From positions 1 to 27,018 of the forward strand of contig USEM01000015.1 of assembly GCA_900553695.1 (NCBI GenBank): a stretch of 27,018 nucleotides of DNA, written 5' to 3'. The position numbers were made by a program, and so were the translations under genes. This DNA comes from an uncultured Clostridium sp. (GTDB taxonomy: Bacteria > Bacillota > Clostridia > TANB77 > CAG-508). Positions 1 to 7,831 of this stretch are shown one piece after another; position 1 is the stretch's first letter, and each line of letters begins with the position of its first letter. The notes under the pieces were generated by a model. That model worked only from the letters and a program-made list of their open reading frames with translations. It did not search any database and was not told the origin of the DNA.

Positions 1-359
1 AGCATGAAAGTGAAATATTTGAAAAAATTGCAAAAATGAGAACAGAATATATGAATACAAAAGACTTACAAAAGGGAGAAATTCTAAACAATGAATGTAA
101 TAGATTGGTTGCAACACTTGAAAACTATCCAGAACTTAAAGCAAGTGAACAATTTTTATCTTTGCAGCAAAAACTAAGCAAAATAGAAAGTCAACTTCAA
201 GCGGCAAGAAGATTATACAACGGAGCAGTAACAACATATAATACAAAAATATCAGTGGTTCCAGACAATATAATTGCAGGAATGTTTGGATTCAAAGATG
301 AAAAATTATTTGAAATTGAAAGCACAGAAGCTAGAGAGAATATTAAATTAGACTTATAA
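1..359 (+). CDS. lemA: LemA family protein, C-terminal part (start lies outside the window)
   Basis: The frame is open from base 3 and ends at 359. The visible 118 residues carry typical LemA C-terminal signatures: the ATLENYPELKASEQF stretch, the LQQKLSKIESQLQAARR helix, YN-AV--YN, and the IAGMFGF hydrophobic patch before a short acidic tail. LemA proteins are membrane-anchored helical-bundle proteins of uncertain role; the N-terminal anchor is outside the window. The next gene, 27 bases downstream on the same strand, is a DUF3137 protein. LemA and DUF3137 genes are often paired, which supports both calls. The first in-frame ATG (36) is internal to the family alignment and is not the real start. 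Confidence 0.9.
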   Translation, partial: HESEIFEKIAKMRTEYMNTKDLQKGEILNNECNRLVATLENYPELKASEQFLSLQQKLSKIESQLQAARRLYNGAVTTYNTKISVVPDNIIAGMFGFKDEKLFEIESTEARENIKLDL

Positions 360-386
360 GAAATCTTCTATAAAGGGGTGAAGTAA

Positions 387-1322
387 TTGAAATCATTTAA
401 CGAAGTATATGAGCAAGTACATAAAGAAAGTTTTGAAGAGCTAGAAATATTGAGAAAAAAGTCAAAAAAAAGAATTTTTATAACTTTGCTGGTTGTAGGA
501 GTTTTTATAGCGTTTATAGTATTTTTTCTAAATAAGGCTGATATAGGAGAAATTATGTATGGAGGTCAAGCAATTTTTGTGACTACTTTTTGTGTAGCTA
601 TTTTTATTATTATAATTACCATTATATGTGCTGCTTCTAAAACAAAATATACGCCAACATTTAAAGAAAAGGTAATTGGTCCATTTATTAAAAATATTGA
701 TGAAAATTTACAATATAGACCTAATGAGGGAATTTCATCTGTAATATATAGAATGGGTGAATTTGAAGGATATGACAATTATTATACAGAAGATTTAATA
801 ATAGGAAAACTAGATGAAAAGTATAATTTTCAAATGGCAGAGGTAAGAACAGAGGAAGAATCTACAGATTCAGATGGAGATACACATACATATACAGTAT
901 TCCATGGACTATTTGGAAATGTTGAATGCGCAAAAAATATAGAAACCACTTTCAAGGTACGTTCAGATAAAGGCATTTTTGGAAAAATGTTCAAAGGAAA
1001 GACAAAAGTAGAAATGGATTCTCAAGAATTCGAAAAATATTTTGATGTATATGGAGATAACAAAATAATAGTAATGCAAATATTAACATCTGAAGTAATG
1101 TCAACCATGATAGATTTTATACAGCAAAGTAAAATTAAATATGAATTAACAATAAATAAAGACCAAATGTACATAAGATTTCATACAGGAGGATTATTTG
1201 AACCAAGCTTATTTAAGAATTCATTAGATTACAGCATGCTAAAAAAATATTATGATATATTAGACTTTGTATTTAAAGTAACAAGAGAAATAAATAGTGT
1301 AATAGAAAAAACAGATATTTAA
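387..1322 (+). CDS. DUF3137 family membrane protein
   Basis: This 311-residue protein starts at TTG, chosen because AAAGGGGTG (372-380) lies at the right distance. A short cytoplasmic N-terminus is followed by two membrane segments (about residues 28-48 and 60-82). The soluble C-terminal domain has DUF3137-like features, including GDNKIIVMQILTSEVM near residues 229-244 and MYIRFHTGG-LFEP near 267-279. No catalytic residues are evident and the molecular function is unknown. Its position directly after lemA suggests an operon and a shared membrane role. No terminator is obvious after it; the next 45 bases are AT-rich and lead into the metal-regulator promoter. Confidence 0.8.
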   Translation: MKSFNEVYEQVHKESFEELEILRKKSKKRIFITLLVVGVFIAFIVFFLNKADIGEIMYGGQAIFVTTFCVAIFIIIITIICAASKTKYTPTFKEKVIGPFIKNIDENLQYRPNEGISSVIYRMGEFEGYDNYYTEDLIIGKLDEKYNFQMAEVRTEEESTDSDGDTHTYTVFHGLFGNVECAKNIETTFKVRSDKGIFGKMFKGKTKVEMDSQEFEKYFDVYGDNKIIVMQILTSEVMSTMIDFIQQSKIKYELTINKDQMYIRFHTGGLFEPSLFKNSLDYSMLKKYYDILDFVFKVTREINSVIEKTDI

Positions 1323-1366
1323 ATTTTTAAAATATGTAATATTTTTAAGATTTTTCATAAAAACTA

Positions 1367-1429
1367 TTGACAATTGAGTAACCATTCAACTATAATATAG
1401 TAGAAAACAGTTGAATGATTACTCAATTG
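1367..1429 (+). promoter_or_regulatory. Promoter with twin ArsR-type operators in front of the metal-resistance operon
   Basis: A -35 TTGACA (1367-1372) and -10 TATAAT (1391-1396) are separated by 18 bases. The promoter lies within a 21-base inverted repeat: the left arm at 1371-1391 matches the reverse complement of the right arm at 1409-1429 with one mismatch. Each arm holds its own dyad of form TTGA-N8-TCAA (1374-1389 and 1411-1426). ArsR/SmtB/CadC repressors bind dyads of this kind. One site overlaps the -35/-10 spacer and the other lies around the transcription start, so two repressor dimers could flank the -10. Autoregulation by the following gene is inferred. Confidence 0.8.
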
Positions 1430-1449
1430 TTGCGTAAAGGAGAATATTT

Positions 1450-1812
1450 ATGGTATGTAAAATTGATATGTGTGATTGTAATGTAATACACGATGAAATT
1501 GTAGAAGCAGTAAAAGGACAGATGCCAAAAGAAAAACAAATTGAAGTAATTTCGAATTTCTATAAAATATTTAGTGATTCTACAAAATTAAAAATACTAT
1601 GGGCATTAAATGTTTCAGAAATGTGTGTATGTGATTTAGCAGTACTCATAAATGTGACAAAATCAGCAATATCACATCAACTAAGAAGCTTAAAAGAAGC
1701 AAACTTAGTTAAGTATAGAAAAGAAGGAAAAAACGTATATTATTCATTATCAGATAATTGCGTTAAGGAAATAATTGAAAAAGGTATCATTCACACAATA
1801 AATAAAATATAG
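1450..1812 (+). CDS. cadC: ArsR/SmtB-family metal-sensing repressor, CadC-like
   Basis: This 120-residue winged-helix repressor starts at ATG 1450 behind AAAGGAGA. The N-terminal tail has C3, C8 and C10, and the helix before the recognition helix carries the CadC-type pair C59-V-C61-D. Together these form the thiolate alpha3N site that senses Cd/Pb/Zn in CadC proteins. The DNA-binding segment (about 63-85, with KSAISHQLRSLKEANLV) and the wing (RKEGKNVYYSL) are intact. The C-terminal helix has D102, C104 and H115, only partly matching the alpha5 metal site. The gene precedes a P1B ATPase by 18 bases, so metal binding should derepress the efflux pump. Confidence 0.9.
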   Translation: MVCKIDMCDCNVIHDEIVEAVKGQMPKEKQIEVISNFYKIFSDSTKLKILWALNVSEMCVCDLAVLINVTKSAISHQLRSLKEANLVKYRKEGKNVYYSLSDNCVKEIIEKGIIHTINKI

Positions 1813-1830
1813 TATTGGGGGAAAATAGTA

Positions 1831-3648
1831 ATGAAAAAAGGTATAATCAAAATTACAATATGTTCAATATTTTTTATATTAGCAAACATAGTTAAACTTG
1901 AATGGTTGCAAATACTATTCTTCTTTGCAAGTTACTTATCAATTGGTTATGAGGTAATCTTTGAAGCATTTGAAGGAATTAAAGAAAAGAAATTCTTAGG
2001 AGAAGATTTTTTAATGAGTATTGCAAGCTTAGGAGCATTTGCAACAGGAGAATATCCAGAAGCAATAGCAGTAATGCTATTTTTCCAAGTAGGAGAAATG
2101 TTTGAAGAATATGCAGAAAATAAATCTAAAAAATCTATAGAAAGTCTAATGGAATTAAAACCAGATAAAGCATATGTAAAAAGTGGAACAGAAGTTATAG
2201 AAAAAACTCCAGAAAAAGTAAAAATTGGGGATATAATTGTAGTAAAACCAGGAGAAAGGGTACCACTAGATGGTATAGTAACAAAAGGAGAGGCTTTAAT
2301 AGATACATCAGCTTTAACAGGAGAATCAGTTCCTAGAAAAGTAGCAGAAAATTCTGAAATATTAAGTGGAGTAATAAACACAAATGGAGTACTAGAAATA
2401 AAAGTTACAAAAGAATTCCAAGAATCTACGATAAGCAAAATTTTAGACTTAGTAGAAAATGCAGGAGAGAAAAAGGCAACAACAGAAAAATTCATTACAA
2501 AATTTGCAAAAGTATATACACCAATTGTAATTATTTTAGCATTATTAATATTTGTAATACCAACAGCAATATTACACAAAGACCTTGCAACTTGGGGATA
2601 TAGAGCATTATCTTTCTTAGTTGTATCTTGCCCTTGTGCCCTTGTAGTTTCTGTACCACTTAGCTTCTTTGGTGGAATAGGTGGAGCATCAAGAAAAGGT
2701 ATTTTAATAAAGGGAAGCAATTATCTTGAAATATTATCAAATGTTCAAACAATAGTATTTGATAAAACAGGAACACTAACAAAAGGAAATTTCAAAGTAA
2801 AAAGCATAGAAGCAGTAGGAGATAAAGATGAACTACTAAAAATAGCAGCACATGTTGAAAGCTTTTCAAATCACCCAATAGCAAAATCTATACAAGAAAG
2901 TTATGTGGAAGAAATAAACAAAGAAATAATTACTGAACATAAAGAGATATCAGGACATGGAGTAACGGCAAAAATTAATGGAAAAACAGTTCATTTAGGA
3001 AACAGTAAATTAATGGCAAAACTTGGCATTAATGTGAAAGAAGAAACAAGTTCAGCAACTGTTGTGTATATAGCAATAGATAACCAATATGCAGGAAAAA
3101 TAGAAATTGCAGATGAACTAAAAGAAGACTCAAAATTAGCAATAGAGAATTTGAAAAAGCAAGGTGTAAAACAAACTGTAATGCTTACAGGAGATAGAAA
3201 AGACGTTGGAGAAGATGTAGCAAAACAGTTGGGAATGGATAAAGTATTTACAGAATTATTACCTACAGACAAGGTAGATAAATTACAAGAAATTTTAGAT
3301 AATAAAAACGGAAAAGTTGCATTTGTTGGGGATGGTTTAAATGATGCACCAGCACTTGCAATGGCAGATGTAGGCATTGCAATGGGAGCATATGGAACAG
3401 ATGCAGCAATAGAAGCGGCAGATGTGGTTATTATGACAGATGAACCTTCAAAGATTTGTGATGCAATAAAAACTGCAAGAAAAACAATTAAAATATCAAA
3501 AGAAAATATTGGTTTTGCAATAACTGTAAAATTAATAACATTGCTACTTGTATTCTTAGGAATAGCAACAATGTGGCAAGCAGTATTTGCAGATGTTGGA
3601 GTAACTGTTATTGCAACATTAAATGCATTAAGAACATTAAAAAAATAA
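1831..3648 (+). CDS. cadA: P1B-type heavy-metal-transporting ATPase (Zn/Cd/Pb class)
   Basis: This 605-residue pump begins directly in a membrane segment and lacks the N-terminal HMA metal-binding domain of many relatives. In order it shows the actuator motif TGES (163-166), the transmembrane metal site C267-P268-C269, the phosphorylation motif DKTGTLT (from 311), the SNHPIA nucleotide-domain motif, TGDR, and the hinge GDGLNDAP (500-507). The C-terminal helices contain a lysine (FAITVKL) and ADVGVTV; with CPC this fits the P1B-2 Zn/Cd/Pb subclass. It should use ATP to export divalent soft metals across the membrane. The CadC-like repressor upstream fits this substrate range. The exact metal cannot be told from sequence. 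Confidence 0.9.
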   Translation: MKKGIIKITICSIFFILANIVKLEWLQILFFFASYLSIGYEVIFEAFEGIKEKKFLGEDFLMSIASLGAFATGEYPEAIAVMLFFQVGEMFEEYAENKSKKSIESLMELKPDKAYVKSGTEVIEKTPEKVKIGDIIVVKPGERVPLDGIVTKGEALIDTSALTGESVPRKVAENSEILSGVINTNGVLEIKVTKEFQESTISKILDLVENAGEKKATTEKFITKFAKVYTPIVIILALLIFVIPTAILHKDLATWGYRALSFLVVSCPCALVVSVPLSFFGGIGGASRKGILIKGSNYLEILSNVQTIVFDKTGTLTKGNFKVKSIEAVGDKDELLKIAAHVESFSNHPIAKSIQESYVEEINKEIITEHKEISGHGVTAKINGKTVHLGNSKLMAKLGINVKEETSSATVVYIAIDNQYAGKIEIADELKEDSKLAIENLKKQGVKQTVMLTGDRKDVGEDVAKQLGMDKVFTELLPTDKVDKLQEILDNKNGKVAFVGDGLNDAPALAMADVGIAMGAYGTDAAIEAADVVIMTDEPSKICDAIKTARKTIKISKENIGFAITVKLITLLLVFLGIATMWQAVFADVGVTVIATLNALRTLKK

Positions 3649-3680
3649 GAAATTTTAATTTCTAAAATAATATATTATAA

Positions 3681-3858
3681 AAATCCTACTAGTATAAAAT
3701 TATGAAGGCGAAGCGGTTCGAGTGGATGGAGCTAGAAGTCCTAAATGAATTTTATGGAAATAGTTCGCCGTGAGAAAGGGTGCCATAAAAGGCATATAGG
3801 ACTTCTGCGAACAGGAATTGAGACAAGCAAGCCAAATAAGTTTATACTAGTAGGATTT
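3681..3858. repeat. Perfect 18-bp inverted repeat whose arms bracket the structured RNA element
   Basis: The left arm AAATCCTACTAGTATAAA (3681-3698) and right arm (3841-3858) are perfect reverse complements over 18 bases. They lie 142 bases apart and enclose the HEARO-like element. Without the element the arms would form a long hairpin between two convergent genes, the ATPase (plus) and the pseudouridine synthase (minus), as expected for a bidirectional terminator. On the minus strand the hairpin would be followed by TTTTT. My reading is that a mobile structured element inserted into the loop of an existing terminator. The alternative is that the arms are the closing stem of one large RNA. 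Confidence 0.75.
3706..3836 (+). ncRNA. Structured RNA element, candidate stand-alone HEARO / IscB omega-RNA
   Basis: This stretch is more GC-rich than its surroundings and dense in helices. A perfect 10-bp stem pairs 3734-3743 with 3797-3806. Inside it is the hairpin TGCC-ATAAAA-GGCA (3781-3794). CGAA-GCGG-TTCG (3709-3720) forms a small hairpin. GTTCGC (3763-3768) can pair with GCGAAC (3807-3812), and GGCGAA (3707-3712) with TTCGCC (3764-3769), suggesting a pseudoknot or alternative folds. The element begins immediately after ATGA (3702-3705), matching the reported preference of HEARO elements to sit 3' of ATGA/GTGA. Strings such as GCGAACAGGAATTGAGACAAGC resemble my memory of HEARO sequences, which I cannot verify here. 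No iscB gene is present. The 3' boundary is approximate. Confidence 0.5.
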
Positions 3859-3890
3859 GAAATATTCAATTTGTTTTGAAAACTTAATAT

Positions 3891-3936
3891 TAACAAAAAC
3901 ATTAAAAGCATTAAAATGCATTTAATGTTTTTGTTA
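3891..3936. terminator. Bidirectional terminator hairpin
   Basis: A long hairpin pairs TAACAAAAACATTAAAAGCAT (reading from 3891) with the sequence ending at 3936, with one mismatch in about 21 pairs and a very short loop near 3912-3915. Its right arm overlaps the minus-strand stop codon of the pseudouridine synthase (3934-3936). It sits between convergent genes, so it can end transcripts from both sides. The T-tracts are partly inside the stem itself. Confidence 0.7.
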
Positions 3937-4788
3937 AATCTCAATTACTTTATCTTTTAAATAATTCAAAATTCCACTTTCGGTTTTAAAAGCAAAAACT
4001 AATTTGTAAGAAGTAAGTTCTTGAGTTTTCTTTCCAAATTTCTTGTTAATCTCATTTTTTCCGTACTTGCCATCGCCAATAATTGGAAAGCCAGCATGTG
4101 CAAGATGTGCTCTTATTTGATGAGTTCTGCCAGAGTATTCTAATAGTACTTCTAAAGTTGAAGTATTATTTTTCCTACTGGTTTCTAAAACCTTATATGA
4201 TGTAACGATTTTTTTATAGCCTGTTTTAGGCACGTCTGAAATATATACCATAGATTTTTTACTATCTTTAAATAAGTAAGCAACCAATGTATCTGCTTGT
4301 TTTTTTGGAATTCCATAAACAATGCATTTATAGTATTTTTTTATTTCCTTTTGTTTGAATTTTTCAAGTAAAATGTTTAATGATTTTTCAGTTTTTGCAA
4401 AAAGCACTAGTCCAGTAGTGTTTCTATCTAGCCTGTGGCAAGGTTTAATAAACTCATATTCTTCTTGTAATATTGTTGTTAAACTCTTAGAAGCATCATC
4501 TGATACAACTTCAATGCCATTAGTTTTATTAATAACTAAAATATTCTCATCTTCAAATACTTTTTCTATTGAAGGTTTAGAAAAGAGATATTCATCTGCT
4601 ATAAAAACAGCAATTTCATCATTTTCATAAATGCTTACATTTTCTTTTATGCGTACACCATTAATTTTTATATCCTTTTGCCTAAGAGCTTTATTAAGCA
4701 TATTAATGGAAAGCTCTGGGAATGAAGCTAAAATAAATGTATTTAATTTCTTATTATTATATTTTTGTGGAACAATTAATTTTCTCAT
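3934..4788 (-). CDS. RluA-family 23S rRNA pseudouridine synthase
   Basis: This 284-residue enzyme starts at ATG with AGGAGA upstream on the minus strand. An S4-like RNA-binding segment occupies about residues 1-65, followed by the catalytic domain. The active-site motif HRLDRNTTG has the catalytic aspartate at D121, and the conserved GRTHQIRAHL motif is at 220-229. It should isomerise uridine in rRNA; RluA, RluC and RluD family members cannot be told apart confidently here. A second, more RluD-like paralogue is at 16511-17410. It has no in-frame CGG codon and is intact. Confidence 0.85.
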   Translation of the reverse strand: MRKLIVPQKYNNKKLNTFILASFPELSINMLNKALRQKDIKINGVRIKENVSIYENDEIAVFIADEYLFSKPSIEKVFEDENILVINKTNGIEVVSDDASKSLTTILQEEYEFIKPCHRLDRNTTGLVLFAKTEKSLNILLEKFKQKEIKKYYKCIVYGIPKKQADTLVAYLFKDSKKSMVYISDVPKTGYKKIVTSYKVLETSRKNNTSTLEVLLEYSGRTHQIRAHLAHAGFPIIGDGKYGKNEINKKFGKKTQELTSYKLVFAFKTESGILNYLKDKVIEI

Positions 4789-4909
4789 AAAAATCTCCTA
4801 TGTAAATATTATAAGACATTTTTCAAAATAATGGAATAGGTAGAAGAAATTTACCTTGATATTTTGCATATTATATGATATTATATTGAAAATTAATGGA
4901 GGACTAAAA

Positions 4910-5586
4910 ATGGGAAGAACAAAACTTGCAGATAGAGTTTTACCTACATACACAAAGGGTGAAGAAATTTTTAATATGGTATCACATATTGTTGGGGCAC
5001 CACTTGGAATAGTGGCACTTGTTTTAGGAGTAATTTTCTCAGCAAAACATGGAAATGGATATGGTATAGCCTCAAGTATTGTTTATGGCTTAACTTTAAC
5101 AACATTATATACAATGTCTAGCATATATCATGGTTTGAAGCCAAATCTTAAAGCAAAAAAAGTTTTTCAAATAATAGATCATTGTTCAATTTTCTTACTT
5201 ATAGCAGGAACATATACACCATTTGCTTTATGCACACTAAGGGAATATAATGTAGCAACAGGTTGGACAATTTTCGGTATAGTATGGGGACTTGCAATAT
5301 TGCGGTATAGTATTAAATTCAATAGATTTGAAAGAATTTAAAGTATTTTCTATGATATGCTACTTAGTAATGGGTTGGTGTATTATATTTAGAATTAATG
5401 TAATAATAAATAGCCTTGGAGCAGTAGGCTTCTCATTACTACTAGCAGGTGGAATAGTTTATACTGTTGGAGCAATTTTTTATGGGCTTGGTAAAAAGCG
5501 TAAATGGATGCATTCAATTTTTCACTTGGGTTGCGTAATTCGGAAGTTTGTTACAATTAATTTGTGTATTAATATATGTAGTATAA
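4910..5586 (+). CDS. Hemolysin III / YqfA-like membrane protein, needs two +1 frameshifts
   Basis: ATG 4910 is chosen because ATGGAGGA lies just upstream; an upstream extension to 4856 has no such signal. The protein shows the Hly-III/PAQR-like multi-span pattern: EEIFNMVSHIVGAPLG, the SSIYHGL histidine motif, IDHCSIFLLIAGTYTPF, then after recoding GIVLNSIDLKEFKVF, MGWCIIF, YTVGAIFYGLGKKRKWMHSIFHL and GSLLQLICVLIYVV. The reading frame is broken twice, at CGG 5303-5305 and CGG 5541-5543. Skipping the first C each time gives a continuous protein of 224 residues, the usual family length, ending at TAA 5584-5586. Without the first shift it stops at 5341. It has the look of a functional gene, not a decaying one: apart from two single bases it aligns throughout. 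Confidence 0.8.
5303..5305 (+). other. +1 recoding site 1 (CGG in hlyIII)
   Basis: The frame reads GCA-ATA-TTG-CGG-TAT. Skipping C5303 gives TTG-GGT-ATA, Leu-Gly-Ile, joining to the conserved GIVLNSIDL segment. In frame zero the stop comes at 5339-5341. The next base is T, so the quadruplet is CGGT. Confidence 0.75.
5541..5543 (+). other. +1 recoding site 2 (CGG in hlyIII)
   Basis: In the frame entered at site 1 the codons are GTA-ATT-CGG-AAG. Skipping C5541 gives ATT-GGA-AGT, restoring the family-typical Gly-Ser and last transmembrane helix, with stop at 5584-5586. The quadruplet is CGGA. Unshifted, the frame runs on through the terminator into glyA antisense. Confidence 0.75.
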
Positions 5587-5612
5587 AAAAAGTCGCTAAA
5601 CAGCGACTTTTT
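5587..5612. terminator. Bidirectional terminator between hlyIII and glyA
   Basis: A 10-bp stem AAAAAGTCGC / GCGACTTTTT with loop TAAACA lies one base after the recoded hlyIII stop (5586) and one base before the glyA stop (5614). It carries T-runs in both directions. Its position directly after 5586 independently supports the recoded end of hlyIII. Confidence 0.9.
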
Positions 5613-5613
5613 A

Positions 5614-6847
5614 CTATTTATATAATGGATATTTTTCACATAAAGCAGTTACTCTAGATTTTACTTCATCTAAATTTTCTTCTTTCACTACCATATCTAT
5701 TAAATTTGCAAGTTCTATCATATCTTCTTCTTTAAAACCACGAGTTGTTACAGCAGGTGTACCAATTCTAATACCACTTGTAATGCTTGGCTTTTCGGTA
5801 TCAAATGGAACAGCATTTTTATTTACTGTAATACCAACATCATCAAGTTTTGTTTCTAATGCTTTACCTGTAATGTGTTTGTTACGTAAATCAATTAATA
5901 TTAAATGGTTATCTGTACCACCAGAAACTAAGTTAAAATCTAATTCTAATAATCTACTTGCTAAAGCTTGAGCATTTTTTATAATTTGTTCTTGGTATGT
6001 TTTAAATTCTGGTTCTAGTGCTTCTTTAAAACAAACAGCTTTTCCAGCAATTACATGCATTAACGGTCCACCTTGGTTACCTGGGAAGATTGCTTTATCT
6101 ATGGCTTGACCATATTTTTCTTTGCAAAGTATTAAGCCACCTCTAGGACCTCTTAAAGTTTTATGTGTAGTAGAAGTAACTACATCTGCATATTCTACTG
6201 GGTTTGGATGAAAACCAACTGCAACTAAACCAGCAATATGAGCCATATCAACCATAAAATATGCTCCGAATTTTATCTGCAATTTCCCTAAAACGTTTAA
6301 AATCTATAATTCTTGCATAGGCACTAGCTCCTGCTAAAATTAGCTTTGGTTTATGCTCTAAAGCTAAACGTTCAACTTCATCATAATCAATTCTTCCGGT
6401 TTCTTCATTTAAACCATAAGGAATAAAATTATATAGTTTTCCAGAAGCGTTTACTTTGCTTCCATGTGTTAAATGACCACCATGTGATAAATTCATTCCT
6501 AAAACAGTATCTCCAGGTTGTAATAAAGCTGAATAAACAGCCATGTTAGCTTGTGCACCAGAGTGTGGTTGAACATTGGCATATTCTGCATTAAATAGCT
6601 TTTTAACTCTATCTCTAGCTAAATTTTCTATAACATCAACGTATTCACAACCACCATAATATCTATTACCAGGGTACCCCTCGGCATATTTATTTGTTAA
6701 ATAACTTCCCATAGCTTCCATAACAGCAGGGCTTACAAAGTTTTCAGAAGCAATAAGCTCTATTTTATTTCTTTGTCTATTAAGCTCTTTCATTACTGCA
6801 TCATAAACTTCAATATCTTCATTCTTTAAATTTTCAAAACTAGGCAT
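5614..6847 (-). CDS. glyA: Serine hydroxymethyltransferase, needs one +1 frameshift
   Basis: This PLP enzyme interconverts serine and glycine with tetrahydrofolate. The N-terminal part (to 6269) has KIELIASENFVS, the NKYAEGYPG-RYYGG motif and VQPHSGAQANMAVY. The C-terminal part has YFMVDMAHIAGLVA, the PLP-lysine motif TTHKTLRGPRGG (K229) and GGTDNHLILIDL. They are in different frames. The join is CGG at complement(6266..6268): skipping its C gives ADKI-G-AYFMVD, matching the invariant glycine of SHMTs (B. subtilis has ADEV-G-AYFMVD). Recoded length is 410 residues, normal for the family. Without recoding it ends at 6248 and lacks the PLP lysine. ATG 6847 is used; a TTG at 6856 is an alternative, and neither is ideally spaced from AAAGG. 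Confidence 0.9.
6266..6268 (-). other. +1 recoding site 3 (CGG in glyA)
   Basis: On the minus strand the codons are GAT-AAA-ATT-CGG-AGC. Skipping the C (base 6268) gives ATT-GGA-GCA, Ile-Gly-Ala, with Gly strictly conserved in SHMTs. The unshifted frame reaches TGA six codons after CGG. The quadruplet is CGGA. Confidence 0.85.
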
Positions 6848-6876
6848 AAAAATCAACCAACCTTTCTTCTTGTGAC

Positions 6877-6906
6877 ATTATATAACAAAAAAACAGAAAA
6901 AGTAAA
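6877..6906 (-). promoter_or_regulatory. Promoter for glyA
   Basis: On the minus strand, -35 TTTACT (6901-6906) and -10 TATAAT (6877-6882) are separated by 18 bases. The start would fall around 6870, leaving a short leader before the glyA start, so there is little room for a riboswitch. Confidence 0.6.
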
Positions 6907-7003
6907 TAGGGCAAAATATAAAACTTGATAATTTTCTATTTACAAAACAAAAAAAATATGATAAAACTACAAGTGAAAAATTGTAAAAAGGAGTGAAAGT
7001 ATT

Positions 7004-7831
7004 TTGAAGATAAAAGATGTAAATGAATTACAAAATTATGCATGTAAAATAAGGCAAGGTGTAATTGAAGAGGTATATTGTGCTCAATCAGGACACCCAG
7101 GAGGTTCATTATCAATAGCAGAAATACTTGCAGTACTTTATTTTAATCAAATGAATATTGATGAGAAAAATCCAAAAGCAAAGGAAAGAGATAGATTAGT
7201 CCTTTCAAAGGGACATACTTCTCCAGCACTATATAGCACTTTAGCTTTAAGAGGTTTTTTCGATACAAAAGAATTAAAGAATTTTAGAAATATAAATAGC
7301 AATTTACAAGGTCACCCAGATATGAAAAATATTCCTGGAGTAGATGCCTCAACAGGTTCTTTAGGACAGGGATTATCTATTGCAAATGGAATGGCACTTG
7401 CTTCTAAACAAGATAGTGAAGGAGTTAGAGTTTATTGCATTTGTGGTGACGGAGAAATAGAAGAAGGACAAATTTGGGAAGCTGCAATGACATCATCTCA
7501 TTATAAGCTAGATAATTTATGCTTAATAGTTGATAACAATAATTTGCAAATTGATGGGGCAGTTAGTGATGTTATGAACATTTACCCAATTGATGAAAAA
7601 TTCAAAAGTTTTGGGTTTGAAGTAATAAATGTAGATGGGCATAACATTCCAGAACTTATTTCAGCTTTTGAACAAGCTAAAAAAGTTAAAGGAAAACCAA
7701 CAGTAATTATAGCAAACACAATAAAAGGAAAAGGTGTATCTTTTATGGAAAATGAGGCAGGCTGGCATGGAAAAGCACCAAATGAAGAAGAATATAAACA
7801 AGCAATGAAAGAATTAGGAGGTGCTGTATAA
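7004..7831 (+). CDS. Transketolase, N-terminal (TPP pyrophosphate-binding) subunit
   Basis: This 275-residue protein starts at TTG 7004 behind AAAGGAGTG. It is the first half of the split transketolase common in Clostridia. It contains CAQSGHPGGSLSIAEIL, LSKGHTSPALY, GSLGQGLSIANGMA and the TPP/magnesium motif GDG (148-150) followed by DNNNLQIDG. With its partner it transfers two-carbon ketol units in the non-oxidative pentose phosphate pathway. The stop overlaps the next start (TAATG), so the two subunits are translationally coupled. Confidence 0.95.
   Translation: MKIKDVNELQNYACKIRQGVIEEVYCAQSGHPGGSLSIAEILAVLYFNQMNIDEKNPKAKERDRLVLSKGHTSPALYSTLALRGFFDTKELKNFRNINSNLQGHPDMKNIPGVDASTGSLGQGLSIANGMALASKQDSEGVRVYCICGDGEIEEGQIWEAAMTSSHYKLDNLCLIVDNNNLQIDGAVSDVMNIYPIDEKFKSFGFEVINVDGHNIPELISAFEQAKKVKGKPTVIIANTIKGKGVSFMENEAGWHGKAPNEEEYKQAMKELGGAV

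Noticed and set aside
1947..2720. Long antisense open frame (257 codons) opposite the metal ATPase
   Set aside because: It lies wholly within a well-conserved ATPase gene, has no ribosome site and resembles no family; a by-product of codon bias.
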